DNA of 64,000 nucleotides from Lagopus muta (Eukaryota > Chordata > Aves > Galliformes > Phasianidae), in assembly GCF_023343835.1 (NCBI RefSeq), contig NC_064439.1, forward strand, positions 26,352,933 to 26,416,932, read 5' to 3'. How positions within the stretch are numbered: position 1 is the first letter of the stretch; each line of letters starts with the position of its first letter. A program made the position numbers and the translations under genes. Below the pieces are notes generated by a model. The model saw only the letters and a list, made by a program, of their open reading frames with translations. It did no database searches and had not been told where the DNA came from. This document shows, in pieces, positions 33,764 through 46,110 of the stretch.

Positions 33764-35790
33764 GCAGCATGCAACTAAACCTCCTTCCACAGTGTCCTGA
33801 TCAACTTGCCTTTGTTGAGGTTGCAGGAAGCAGAAGCAATGCTGGTCCTGACACTGTTGCTCTCCTCTGGGCTTTCTGGCAGCAGCATTCCTAGCCTGTC
33901 ACCTCAAAAAAAAAAGGACATAGCTGTGTTCTACTTCTCAGAGCAGCTTTCTAACGGTGAATTAAAACTGCAGGTGCTGTGGGAGCACTTGGCTTTTCCT
34001 GTCTCCCCAGCTGCAAAGTCAGTGCCTCCCTGAGGGCAGGAAGGAGCAAACACGTGCCCTATAGAAAGTTCAAGGGAGAAAAGAAATAGCCCATAGCCTC
34101 TGAAGAGCTTTTCCTGACAGAAATGCTCCAGTGAAACACTCCAAATGAAAACCTTCTGTCAATACTGACTACCATTTCTCCAGCTGTGTGACTTCAATTT
34201 CAGTTGCTGAGAGGCTTCACTGCTTACTTTGTGGAAGTGTGGAGTCTTGTTTTCTGATTTTCTCTGGAGATCATTTAAAACTTGGGCTCTTTGAGAAAGG
34301 AAATGAAAGTGGCCTCAACAGTCTTTGTCTGAATGTGCCTCCTGAACCCCACTCAGGAAAGCATGTTCGTGTCACAAATGGATAAAAACTACAAGGGTTC
34401 ATTCAGGAATGTAGCATTCATTTAACTGATTCATTCACAAATCACAAAATCAAAGGCAAGATTTATTAGGCTTTGACATATGGATTAAGCATGGTCCTTT
34501 TGTTCCTAGATGACATCTTCCTCCTCTCAAACTTAGTTATAAATGAAATAGCCCCTCAGTTCAACACAGAGTCACAAAACTCCTTTGTCCCTTCTTGGTC
34601 AACCATTGACTCTTTGTAAAGCCCAACAAGGAATCTCAGTCTCAGTGGACAGTGGAGTATGAAAACCGTGGAGTAAGAAGAAGAAGTATCATGAACTACT
34701 TATAAAGTTATTGAGATGCAGCCACTGACAAAAAGAGTAATGACTAGCTTCTAGGTTTAACTACTCTTTTTTTTCTCTTCACATAGGCTTTTATTACCAC
34801 GCCACAAAGGTGTGAGTGGGCTGATATTGTGTCTTGTACTCATAGAGTGATGAAAAAGCTATCAAGTAACACAGAGCATGCACATTTTTCATGGCATCAT
34901 GTTTCATTTGTAAGTTCCAAAATAACAGCTACTTCAGAAGAATGAACCTACAGGCTCCTGTGAACATGGAAGACACTGCCTGCACCTCCTTACTTTTCAG
35001 ACCACAGTTATTAGTCCTCTTTTGAATCACTGAAATGAGGGGAAGATCCAGAGGGAGAAGATTAAGCAGGTCTCATTTAATTTTAGGGTTAAGAGGGAAT
35101 CTCCAGATTCCTTAGGACATTTGGGTGAGCGTCAGTGCTGCATCTTGTAAGAGGCATTTGTAGCCTATGGGAAACAGGTTAAGGAGGCCTTAAGGCAAAT
35201 AAGAGCTTTTCTAAATCTGTTCTATGCTAGGGGCTGAAATCAGAATGAATCAGAGAAGGAGAATGTAACCACCGTTCTAAAATATGCTACACTTGCTGTC
35301 ACTGGGACACTGCTATAGAATTACAAGAACTTCCTATTTCTGCAGCATCAGGAGCTGCTAGTTGTGCTGGTAGGCATAAACTACACGAGCCAATCCGCAG
35401 AACACAAACAAAAGATCAAAATCCTTATTTATTCCTTCTTTCAAATTCTGCTGGATGCACAAAATCCCACCATTTCCTCAGATTTCATGCATATAATTTT
35501 CTTATACACCTAAGATAGCTGAGTACTCGCAAGCTATAGCTGCTGGTAATGTGGGGTTCAGTTGAGTTACAGACCTATCAACCATAATCCCAATGAACCC
35601 TCTGCAAAGCACCTTCTCTGAAGATGCCTAGTAACTGCTCCTGGTAACTGTTGGGTGTTTTTAACCAGTTCTGCCCTCACTCCATGGCAGCCTCCACATA
35701 CCAAGTGCATCTTGCTTGCCTCTGGATGAGAGCACTGCATATAGCCATGTCATGGCACTTCCCTTAAATTATGTTCACTGAGCACGAACA

Positions 35791-35860
35791 AGGACATACA
35801 CCAGATACAGAAGCCCTGTGCAGTGAGGACATGCACTAGATACAGGAGCCCTCCGCTTCA
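35791..35860 (+). repeat. 35-bp tandem duplication (two copies)
   Basis: AGGACATACACCAGATACAG at 35791 recurs as AGGACATGCACTAGATACAG at 35826, each followed by a GAGCCCT-like block. Only two copies are present and they have diverged slightly. Confidence 0.7.
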
Positions 35861-38800
35861 CAGCCAAGGAGTTGTAGCCATTTCAGACGCTGCCAATATT
35901 TAGGGTAAGCTCCTCAATTTCTGCTGGCTTCCTAGACATCAGGGAAGTGCTTTAATGGTCACTTGGAGGCAGCTCTCAGCCTCCATTCTATGGTCCTTCT
36001 TTCTTTCTACTGGTACAGTGCAGAGAAGTGATACATTTTCCAACCTTCATGTAAAGGTTGAAGATTGTTTGAAACAGCTATTTCAGAGAGTTTCTAGTTC
36101 ATTGACTACTTTATGGCTAGCTCTAAACCTTTTGCTTAATTAACGATGTATCTTTCAGAAACAGGAGCAACTGTACTCAGTTCACTGAGTGAAATTCAGG
36201 TGCCCTGAATTTAAGTGCTTGTATGTATAATACATGCACAACTAAGCAAGAGCTTTGCCTAGAACTACAGCCTCTAGGCTGTAATAAAATCCGATTTTAT
36301 TTGGGTTAATTTTAGCTGGCAAAGTGCCTCCAAAAGGTCTGGCAATAAGATATTTAAGTCAAAGAAAAAAAAAAAAAGAAAAAAATTCACCTCTAAACCT
36401 AGAGTACAAACCCCTACCTGTAAAGTCAGTTCACGGATGAAATAACTTCCCAAGAGGAAAGCAGATTTTTCCATCCCTTGAAGGATCATGAAGGGGAAAT
36501 TTTTAGGAAATTAGAAAAATTACCATCACAGCTTTAAAACGATTGAACCTCACCTCACTTTAACATCTGAGCCTCTTCATTTAGCATGGCTAGTAATTAG
36601 CTCCTGCAGGCTTCAATTAGATGTACTTGTTCAGTAACACTTGTCAGCTCCTACTCCCTTGGCACCACTCAATGGAAATGCTTGAAGCTCTTAGACTCAA
36701 TCTGGGTGAAAGTAAGGCCAAGCTATTCACAGCCCTGAGTTTTGGTTCTACAGCATGCACTATGTATATACTGAAACTGAAATCAGGTTCTGTTTGTTTT
36801 CTTATGAAAAGCTGTAATGCTTTGTCCTATGAACTAGTAAGTACTGTTAGGTTTTTTTTTTTGTTGATGGTGGTTGTTTTATAGGATGCTAGAGGTGCAT
36901 TGGAATTTGTTTCTTTACAGTTGGTGTGACTGAACTCAGACTGAGGTCTAGAACTCTAATTCCAACAAAATATAGAAAAGAAAGTAAGAAAAGACCTTTG
37001 AAAATATATATCCATTTTGTTTATAGTCTATGTTAAATTGTAGGCTCCAAAGTTGAAGTGTTAGCCTGTCTACTTTCTGTGAGATTTGTGTGGAGATTCT
37101 TTTAATTGATGAGTTACAGAAAGTACAGTTAGTGCTTCCCATTGATTTCTATGCAAACCAGGTGTACATCTGAACTCTGAGATGGACAGCATATGGGGGG
37201 GTATTTACTGCCTCTAAAAAGTGTCTGAATGGTTGGTCTTTTTCCTAGCTATCTTGGTTATTAAGTCTTGTCGCAATACTGTGTGTTTTTTTTTTTTTTT
37301 CTTATGTGTGCATTTACTTTTGCTGCACAGATTTATTTATTTTTTAACGATTATTATATGCATTGATGACTTACCCCTATAAAATGTAGGAAAAATAATT
37401 AATGTTATGAATAATAATTTTTTCCTTTGTACAGACTGCAGCTATACCTGTGTTGTTTATACGTTAGGCTCCAGCCTGTAAATCTGATTTTAGGGGCAAA
37501 ACTTAAGTGAAACGTGCTACCATGAGAATGGACTGGGAATTAAAAAGCCATTTTATTTATCAGTTCAGTATTGCTTTCCTCCTTCCTATATTATCAAGTT
37601 TACAGTCAGTAAATCAGGTGGGTCAGAATTCAGGAATTTTCTGTTTTCAAATCTCAATAAGGTGAAATAGTGGGTTGTCAGTGAATTTCCTTGGTCACAA
37701 GGCAGGGGCCTTACAGTGTGTTAGAGCAGTGCTAGGACTGCAAAGCTACATCTAGACCACAATATTAAAAGCATACACGTCTCTCTGCTGATGGACGCCA
37801 ACTAGCATGATGTAGCCTGCCCCATGTGTACTGCCTCATGTGAAACATAGTGGTCCCAATAAATGCTTCTAGGCTGTATTTTTTTGTCCATGTTGAGTAG
37901 TGTGTTATGTGCTGCTTGAATTTGGTTCTTTGAAAATACTTCTTAATTATACTTTAAAACTATAATTAAGCTTAATTGTTGCTGAGTATTTATAGTGCCT
38001 ATTTTACAGAATGTGAAGAGTACCTGAAGAAACCTGAAGAAATGAATGTACTGACAGTAAAGAATAATAATGTTTCTGGCCAGCACATAATCTAGTATGT
38101 TTAGGGGATTAAAAAAAAAACTTGGGGGCAAAAAGCAGCTAGCTGCCTTTAGCCAGTAAGTGGCAGGAAGTCATACTTCACATGGCACTAGAATAACACA
38201 AATGACATAGCAATGCAGAAGCTAATAAAGGCAGCCATTCTGCTGTGGGTGAGTAATTGAGAGGCACGAGAAGCACTTTTAGGGATGCCGAAAATACATC
38301 ATTATTAGCTATTTGATGGAACATGTCAAAAAGCCACAATCAGCAGAAAACTAAGACACGTTTGAATAGATATATCTGTCACAGCTTGTACAGTATCCTA
38401 CAGATATAGAGATAATGTCAAAGAAGGACATTTAGGTATTTACTCTACAGTTTAGCTCTGTTGTATACATGTAATGTGAGCAGCCCAGATATGAGCACTC
38501 CTCAAGCCTCAGAGAGACAATGGGATGTACTATATCGACTCTGCAACTCAGTCCATTGCAAATCCATAATGGTCAATATTGAATGCTGGGATTGCAAAGT
38601 AGACAAAAAAATACAGTCTCATAACTGCTCCATTCACTTGGCTAGACTGTATTGTGCACTGACTTCCACATCAGCTTACAGATAACAGCAGCAGAGGAAA
38701 AACAGCCATGACTATTGGGTTATACCATGATGGTGTTCTTAGAAGTAGAAAACTGTCAATAAAACTTCCTTCCAGTATTAGGCTATTTTTAAACTTACTG

Positions 38801-40124
38801 AGAAGTAAAACAAAAACAACAAACCAAACTTCTACAGTGATAGTTTTTGCAACTTTCCTTGTTTGGTACATCTTCAAAATCAGTCCTACTTGGTTTTGGC
38901 CATGTACTGCTTACATTGCTTATGATTACTCTCATTACCTTTACAACAGTGAAGATAAATTACAGTAATAGCATACAGGAGTATACACAGTAACAGTGAA
39001 ATGAGCCTACTACTGGCTAGCACCTAGTAATGATGCTGGGTTTTGGTGGAATGATTTTTGTGTATGCAAAATAATGCTACCTAGTTTCAACTATGCTGCT
39101 CAAGAGGAGTTTGCGTTTAATTTTTCATTGAGGAAATTAATGCAAGTGTAAACAATGTAGGCTTTGACAATCTCTTTTTATATCTCCTGCCTTCTTTCTA
39201 AAGAATAAAGTACTTTTCTTAAGAGGTTGATGTTATGCACAAAGAGTTCTGAGTTTATGTAGGGATGTTGGGGCTGGATGGCTCTGGGTGTTAAGGAGGC
39301 AGTAACGGGGCGTCCTTGGAGATACCAGCCTTGTATTCTTGTATAGTAAAAATACCATTTCTAATGGTGAGTCAAATATTACCAGTGTTTTGTATTGATC
39401 ACTGAGTGTAAAGGTCAGTGTAAATTGTGTCTGGAACATTTGAATGCTCCCCTTGAGCTGGCTGAAGATGAAGCAATGACCCTGTTTCTGTGATCTTCAA
39501 CCCATTTCCTCCTCTGAGTACCATTACAAAGCAGGTGAAAAGAAAGATCTACGATCTACAGACAAGAGCATGACTGTTTTGTCACCTTATTCCTTGCAAA
39601 TATGTACTGATTTGCGATCTCAGGGCTGACTTGTTTTAAGGTGTCAGGACAGTAAGATGCCAAGTTTATCATGGCAATTGGCCAATTTCAGAAGTTCTAT
39701 CAGAAAAATGAAAATAACACTCCTGAAAGAATCAAGTCTATCATCTTCTAACAATTAATTTCCTTAGAACTGCAGTCCACATTAAGTGGTCCATAGTATT
39801 AACTTTGTAATGAAATGTTACATTGACATCTGCAACTGAAGTATTTTTGTAAACTCCTTTAGTCAGCCAATGTCTTAAAAGGAACCTCCTGACTCCAAAT
39901 ATGAGAAGATTCTATGTAGATAAAAGAAGAAGAACTGCTTATGCAGAATATTTTTTGAAGTATTACCTGCAAGTTAGTCAGCAGTTGTCACTGTAGTGAA
40001 ATACTGTCACTGATTAGAAGCAACTTTTTATCTTTTGAAACTGCTGCCTCTGGACATAAATAACCTGACAATATTACTTATGTCATATTTATGTTTTATT
40101 TCATCCTGCAGTAGTGGTTTTTTT

Positions 40125-40150
40125 TTTGTTGTTGTTGTTATTGTTGTTGT
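40125..40150 (+). repeat. (GTT)n simple repeat
   Basis: A short run of GTT trinucleotides with one ATT interruption, following a T homopolymer. Confidence 0.7.
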
Positions 40151-41671
40151 TTTTTAACCTTTAATGACAGTTTGGCAAAAATACTATGTTAAAAAGGGAA
40201 AAGTATGTTCTGGCAGTGCTTAGTCATCTTGTTTAAAGCAAAAGAGATACTAAGTAATGCAGGACTAGACTTTTCATCACTGAAAACAGTAAGAAAGAAG
40301 GATGTCAACATCAGTATTAGACACTGCATAGGAAAAGAGGCTTTCATATAAGCTCTTTGCAAAATTGAGCAAGATTTTCAGATTTCAAGTTTAATTGCTT
40401 TACACTCCTCTGCTCAACATCTAAATCCTGCATATGTGGTACAGCATCCATCCATTTCAATGGGAGTTCTAAACGGGAGGTGCCTAACAACTTTCTGTTG
40501 CCCCACCATTTATCAAGTGGTTGTGCTATTCAATTATCCCCCAGGAGTGCTGTGAAAATTAATAGAACCAGGCAATTTGATAATGAACTTAAAACTTGTC
40601 ATGTGCTGCTAAGCTTCTAAGTATTATTTGTTGTTTGAGTTACCACTTTCTTTGTTCAGAGGTAGATTTGAGATAAAATGAAATAATATATGAAAAACAT
40701 AGGAATATGTAGCCAAGCCAAATTTATTAACCATCCACTGCCAAACTAAAGTTGTCTCTGTCTGTGAACAGTAAAGAAGTGATTGTACTTTTTTTTTTTT
40801 TTTTTAATAAGGGAGCATTCACAGTGCTGATGCTTTGAATGGATTCCAGCATGAGTAATTACATCCTACCATATCTAAATATCAATTAGATGCGGTCTTT
40901 CTTTACCCATTTCCTGTGCCACATTGCTGGGTTGTGTTGCTGAGCACCGTGGAACAGTAGACACATTCACCATAAAGTTGGCAACATCTTTGTGTCAGAC
41001 AAAGTGATATCTTTATGTCTCAAAGATGAATCTTTGGATACTTCCTCAGACACTGGTTTTTGCTCCAGGGCAGCTTGAGTTGTGTCACTTTGGCTTACAT
41101 CAGCAAAAGAGTGCAGGGATTACAGTACAATAATAACTATATTAGTATCAAATGATTAATACCACATTTGATACCTCATGTGAGCAGCTGATGGATACAA
41201 AGCAGAATCCTGTGAGGCCGAGATTTAACTTTTAGCACGATAAAAAATTAACTACTTCATACTGTCTGTGTGGGGGAAAGAATGTTATTTACTCTCCTGA
41301 GATTTTCTTTATCAGGATGAATTGTGAATATGGACTTTCCACTTCAATTAATTTACAGAACATTAGGTCCTCAGCAGGGTAAAGAAGAAAATAACTACTT
41401 TAGCTTGTCTTTGTAAAATACCAAGCCCTTTAAACTCCATACCATGCCAAAATTCAAGGTATTGGGAACCTTGCAATATCATGCCCTTTACTTGCTGGGA
41501 TGTGGAGCATGATACCTCAGTGCTGAAGACAAGTTGGTTTCTGAATGGCTCCAAAGGCAGCTGGCTGTCATACTTAAGCATCTAGGAGTCAGTTCATCTG
41601 CACTTTGGTCCTTAGCAGTAATTTCTGCACATGAAAGACATAAGTCGAATTTGTTGAGGATGTACTCTATC

Positions 41672-42330
41672 CCTCAGCAAGTTTATCAGGAGGCTGTTCA
41701 GCAAAATCTGGATGGGCTGGAGAGTTGGGTGGAGAGGAACTTCATGAGGTTCAATGCAAATGCATGAGGTTCTGCAAATGCAGAGTCCTACACCTGGAGA
41801 GGAATAACCACATGCATCAGTACAGGTTAAGGGCTGACCTGCTGAAGAAGTGCTCTGCAGAGAAGGACCTGGGTGTTCTGATGGACAATAGGTTAGTCGT
41901 GAGATGTCTGTGTGGCTGAGAAGGCCAATGGCAACGGGGGTACATTAAAAAGAATGTGACCAGCAGGTTATCCCCCCCACTCCTGTCTTGGTGAGGTCAC
42001 ATCTGGAGTACTGTGTGCAGTTCTGGGCTTCCTTGTTCAAGAAAGGCAGGGAACTTTTAAGGAAAGTCCACCAGAAGGCCACAAAGATGATGAGAGTCCC
42101 GGTGTATCTCCTTTCAGAGGAAAAGCTGAGAGCCCTGCGACCGTTCAGCCTAGAAAAGACAAGACTGAGCAAGGATCTTATCAATGTTTATGAAAGTCTA
42201 AAGCATGGATGTCGAGGATGGGGACAGGCTCTTAGTGTTGCCCAGAGACAGGACAAGGGGCAACATGCACAAACTGGAACACAGCACCGTTTCATGGAGA
42301 GCTCTGTCCTTGTATCTGTTATGCCTTACA
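41672..42330 (+). mobile_element. CR1 LINE fragment, direct
   Basis: Forward CR1 ORF2 C-terminal sequence. It contains segments for LERNNHMHQYRLRADLL, EKDLGVLMDNRLV, RSHLEYCVQFWASLFKKGRE and KLRALRPFSLEKTRLSKDL, in this order but in shifting frames. It is truncated at the 5' end and the far 3' tail is degraded. It encodes no usable protein. Confidence 0.88.
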
Positions 42331-45047
42331 TGGAGCAGAATCACAGCTGAGGTCCTTAGTTTGGGCTATAATGCAGGTTTGACATCATCACTGTCTTATT
42401 CTCTAGGCTGAAGAGCAACACCCCCAGTGGGGCTGTTAAATATTACTATCTATGATGCATGTAGCCAGTAAACAGAAGAATGTTCACAATCCTTCCTCAA
42501 CTACTTAAAAAAGCAAGAGATGAGCCCCTGAATGTCCTGGTTCTAAAACCGCTTTATCTGCTATTCAGTTTGAAGGTAAGAGTCAAGTATAACAATTATA
42601 ACATGACTGAATGTGAGTTTTCTTTGTGAAAAGTGAACTCTATATTAGCAACCTCATTAACTGGATTTTTTTTTTGTTTTTTTTAAATAAGATCCTGCTT
42701 CTAGGACTAAAACATGTCTGATGCATGCAGGCACTTCTGTTTTCAGTGAAAACCCCTGTTAATATGGTACAAGCCCCCTTAAAATGCAGACATGCACTCG
42801 GCAAATTTGATAAGCCCTGAGATGAATTTAGACGCACAAAGATGGTGAAGAAACTTAATCCTTCCTACATAAGATAATGTTTAAACAAATCTATTTCATT
42901 CAATGAAACACCTGGGCAAGCTTATTTAATATAGTCTTTGCATTTAATTAGCTCAATTGAAGGGGCACCTGCCATATTTCAAACTATGATTATTTCCTTT
43001 CTTATTAATTATTTTAAGATCCTCAAATGAAATCTGGGAAGAGATGCAATTAAAAAAGAAAGGAGAAAAGAAAGAAGGGGGGAGTCTTAATTAATCTGAG
43101 CTACCACAAGTCATCTTTTTGGAATAGAGAAGATGGGATAAGGGACTGAAAACAAATAGTACTTTAAAAATCAGACTCTCAACATGAATAATGAGAATAG
43201 TCATTAAAACCTGAAAAGAGCTTGGTGTGAATGAATTGTTGCTAGGCATTAATATCAGAAACACACACTTTCATGCTAAACCATCATAAGGAGAAAAGTC
43301 AAAAATAGAAAAATAATTATGTGAAGTACTCAGTATGGTCAAAATTACTGGCAGAACTTGAGGAACTGTAAAATTATGATGTACCCAGAGAACAATATAG
43401 TCCACAGTCAGTGTCTCCATTCTTTCTCTCGTTCTGCTCTTGTGGGATTGGCATAAACAAAGCTATTCCATTTGAAAAGAATTTATTCCCTAATATATAT
43501 CTGACAAACAATTTCACCAAGAGTGCTATATCTGCACAATCCAATTACCCTTACATTTACAAAATGAATATGAATACACAACTGGAACTGCAATAGGAAA
43601 AGGATGTGGACACTTTTATTCTAGATAGTAAACTTGCCAACTATAATAACATGAGCACAAGTAATTATATCATTGGTGTTTTCATTCAGCATCAATATTA
43701 CTTGAAAGGGTGTTTGCAAATTAGCAATGTATGTAATTGTGTATTGGTATTGCCTAAATTTGCTCTGCTTGCCTGGGTACAAACAAGAGGAGAATTTGTG
43801 CCCATTTTTGGCAATTAAGTACTAGTCATATAGGGTTCTCCTGTTTAATCATTTAACATGACACTTTGCTCTCTGAACGGCTAAGTATGGTTTTGCAAAG
43901 ATTATAACATGTGTACCTTAATCTTTACAAAAAAAAAAAAAAAAAAAAAAAAAAGCGCTCTTTAATATTAGTAACAGATTTCCCTTGTATTTTCATCTCT
44001 CTACGAAGCATATGTTCTACACTTCACTGATATGAAATCAATTCTTTCTGACAGAAACAGGTTTTTTTTTTTCCTTTTATTCCATCAAACAATTACAAAC
44101 TTCAATTTCCAATCCAAGTGAATTCAGTTATCAGGTTGTACTACTGCTTCATCTAGTCAACAAATCAAGCTGCTTCATGCCATCATGAAACAAATTCAAA
44201 GCCAAATCTCACAGCTTAAGTAAGGCTTGCTTTTCCCTGGTTTTACAGGAGATATGAGGTTTATTTCACTTTTCTGAAGAAGTATGTTTTCTCTATCCTT
44301 TGTGTGTTTTTACTGTCTTTTTATTGCTATTAGTCAATAAAACTCTTCAAAAATACTCTCTTGGGCTCAATCTCGGCATTGAAAGCATGTGCTTTCTCTG
44401 GGAAATACTTAAAAATGATAGGAAATGCTCATGAAAGATGGGCAGTAATGAGGGGGAAAACATTTTCTCTCCCTTTTTTTTGTGTGTGTGTGTGTTCTTG
44501 TACCTGAAGATATTTTCACATTTGAACTAAAACATTGGTATTTATTTGTTGCAGAATGTTATTCAAACAATATATTCCCAGAGACTTCATGCTGGGTGAG
44601 GAGCCCTCTTGAAACTTATATTCATTCTCTTTTTCCTGTCTGCAAAATGGCATTGAGTTCCATACCTCAGTCCTTTCCCTTCCTCAAGCTATCTCTGAAG
44701 CACTATGACACAGTGTTCACACCTGAGCCTGACCTTTGAGATAAAAATGAGGAGAAGTTAAGGTTTCTAGTTCACAAGAGGTGAGAGATCAGTTACATTA
44801 CAAGAGTTGTGGCTAAAAGATGTCATCCTGTAAACAGGTGCAATAGCCAATAACTGGTAATAACTTCTAAGTTTCATGGTAAAATGATCTCATCAGAACT
44901 GCATAGAACTTAGTCCAGCTAAATAACCACCCAGTAGCTGCTCAGTCATTAAACTCTTTATATTGTGTTTATCTTTCTCCTATTCTGTTTTTTGTTGTTG
45001 TTGTTGTTTTTTCTTTTTTTCATGTAGCACTGGCTTTTCCAGGTTAG
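42331..45047. other. intergenic, nothing recognised
   Basis: AT-rich sequence with a long A homopolymer at 43929-43954 and a GTT run near 44993-45008. No gene or named repeat was recognised. Confidence 0.5.
43929..43954 (+). repeat. poly(A) tract
   Basis: A 26-base A homopolymer followed by GCGCTC. It may be the tail of an old retroposed sequence, but no recognisable body precedes it. Confidence 0.8.
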
Positions 45048-45485
45048 AATCACAGCATCTTTTAAGTTGGAAGGGAACCTTTAAAGGTCATGCAGTCCAA
45101 CTCTCCGTCAGCCCAGGATTGGCTTTCTGGGCTGTAAGGGCACACTGCTGGCTCATGCCCAGCTGCCATCTGCCAGTACCCCCAGTTCCTTTTCGGCAGG
45201 GCTGTGCTCTGACCTTATATCCCCCAGATTGTAGTGATAGCGAAGGTTGCCGCAACCCAGGTGCAAGACTTCGCAGTTGGCTTTGTGGAATCTCATAAGG
45301 TTCCCCTAGGCCCACTGCTGGAGCCTGTCCTGGTCTCTCAGAATGTCATTCCATCCCTCGAGTGTTGACTGCACCACACAGCTTGGAATCCTCTGCAAAC
45401 TTGCTGAGGGTGCACTCAATCCCACTGTGAATGTCACTGATGAAGATATGAAAGAGCACTGGTCCCAGTACTGACTCCTGAGATT
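45048..45485 (-). mobile_element. CR1 LINE fragment with internal deletion, reverse
   Basis: The left end is a CR1 3' tail in reverse (GAATCACAGCATCTTTTAAG and GTCATGCAGTCCAACTCT). It then jumps to the internal region with GCCCAGGATTGGCTTTCTGG and continues through GCACCACACAGCTTGG and AAACTTGCTGAGGGTGCACT to the CAGTACTGACTCCTGAG segment. The expected middle part is missing. The element ends about 100 bp before the CpG island of the five-EGF gene. Confidence 0.88.
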
Positions 45486-45589
45486 TACAAGCAGTAAGTG
45501 AAATTCTTTGCTTAACAACTGGGAGGTTTAATCTCAGCTAGCAGTAGGCAGGACAAAGGCCTGCAAGCCTGCAGCGGAGCAACTGAGGT

Positions 45590-46110
45590 TTGTAACCCAG
45601 GGCTCGGCCCCGCACCTCGCGCTCAGCCTGACGTGGAGAGGAGGGGGGCGGCCGCGGCGAGGCGGGAGGTTGACGGCGAGAGGCTCTAAAATGGGGGTGA
45701 AAGGGTGAGGAGGGGGAGGAGTGGAGGAACACCGAAAGGAGAAAAACGACGGGAGCGTGAATGAGCGAAGGGAGAAAGAGGAGCGAGCGGGAGCCGAGCG
45801 GAACGTCCCGGCCATGGCACGGCGGGCCGGGGGCCGCGGGGGGCACCGCCTGCTGCTGGGGCTGTGGCTGGTGCTGTGCGGGATGCGCGGCGGCAGCGCC
45901 CAGTACCCGCAATACTCCCGCGGGGCGGGCCGGCCCCTCAGCTGGGGCCCGGCGGCGGCCTGCAGCCCTCGCTGCCTGCATGGCGGGCTGTGCCTCGGCA
46001 ACGGCACCTGCCTCTGCTCCAAGGGCTACGAGGGCGAGCTCTGCCAGCACGGTAACGGCGGGGCGGGGGGCGAGGGGCAGGGCGCGCGAGAGGTGGTGCG
46101 GCGGTGCTGT
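45590..46110 (+). promoter_or_regulatory. CpG-island promoter of the five-EGF gene
   Basis: A dense CpG island rising abruptly from AT-rich DNA. It covers the 5' UTR, the first exon and the start of intron 1. A CRE-like TGACGT lies at 45629-45634 and GC-rich elements follow; no TATA box is visible. The start codon at 45814 sits in a strong context, GGCCATGG. The transcription start is not marked, but is probably between 45600 and 45780. Confidence 0.75.
45814..46051 (+). CDS. five-EGF gene exon 1: signal peptide, linker and EGF1
   Basis: The ATG at 45814 is the first in its frame, which is open back to 45721 without another ATG. The exon encodes the signal peptide, the linker QYPQYSRGAGRPLSWGP and EGF1 (C50-C77, including NGTC). 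The donor is CACG|GTAACG at 46051/46052. Other long frames overlapping here on both strands result from GC richness. Confidence 0.85.

Larger units (their letters stand above)
33764..41671. other. intergenic gene desert
   Basis: About 8 kb of AT-rich sequence with no recognisable gene. It includes a 35-bp tandem duplication at 35791-35860 and a GTT-rich simple stretch at 40125-40150. Open frames are short and without domains. Confidence 0.5.

Noticed and set aside
41725-42350. Short plus-strand frames of 64 and 120 codons
   Set aside because: They are fragments of CR1 ORF2 in shifting frames.
45721-45813. An earlier start for the five-EGF protein, upstream in the same frame
   Set aside because: The upstream frame has no ATG and would place a charged stretch before the signal peptide. 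The ATG at 45814 has a strong context and directly precedes a normal signal sequence.
45534-46050. Two overlapping minus-strand open frames of 162 and 170 codons antisense to exon 1 of the five-EGF gene
   Set aside because: They are arginine-, proline- and alanine-rich translations of a CpG island, with no domain. The opposite strand has a signal peptide and an EGF domain spliced to four more, which explains the openness.
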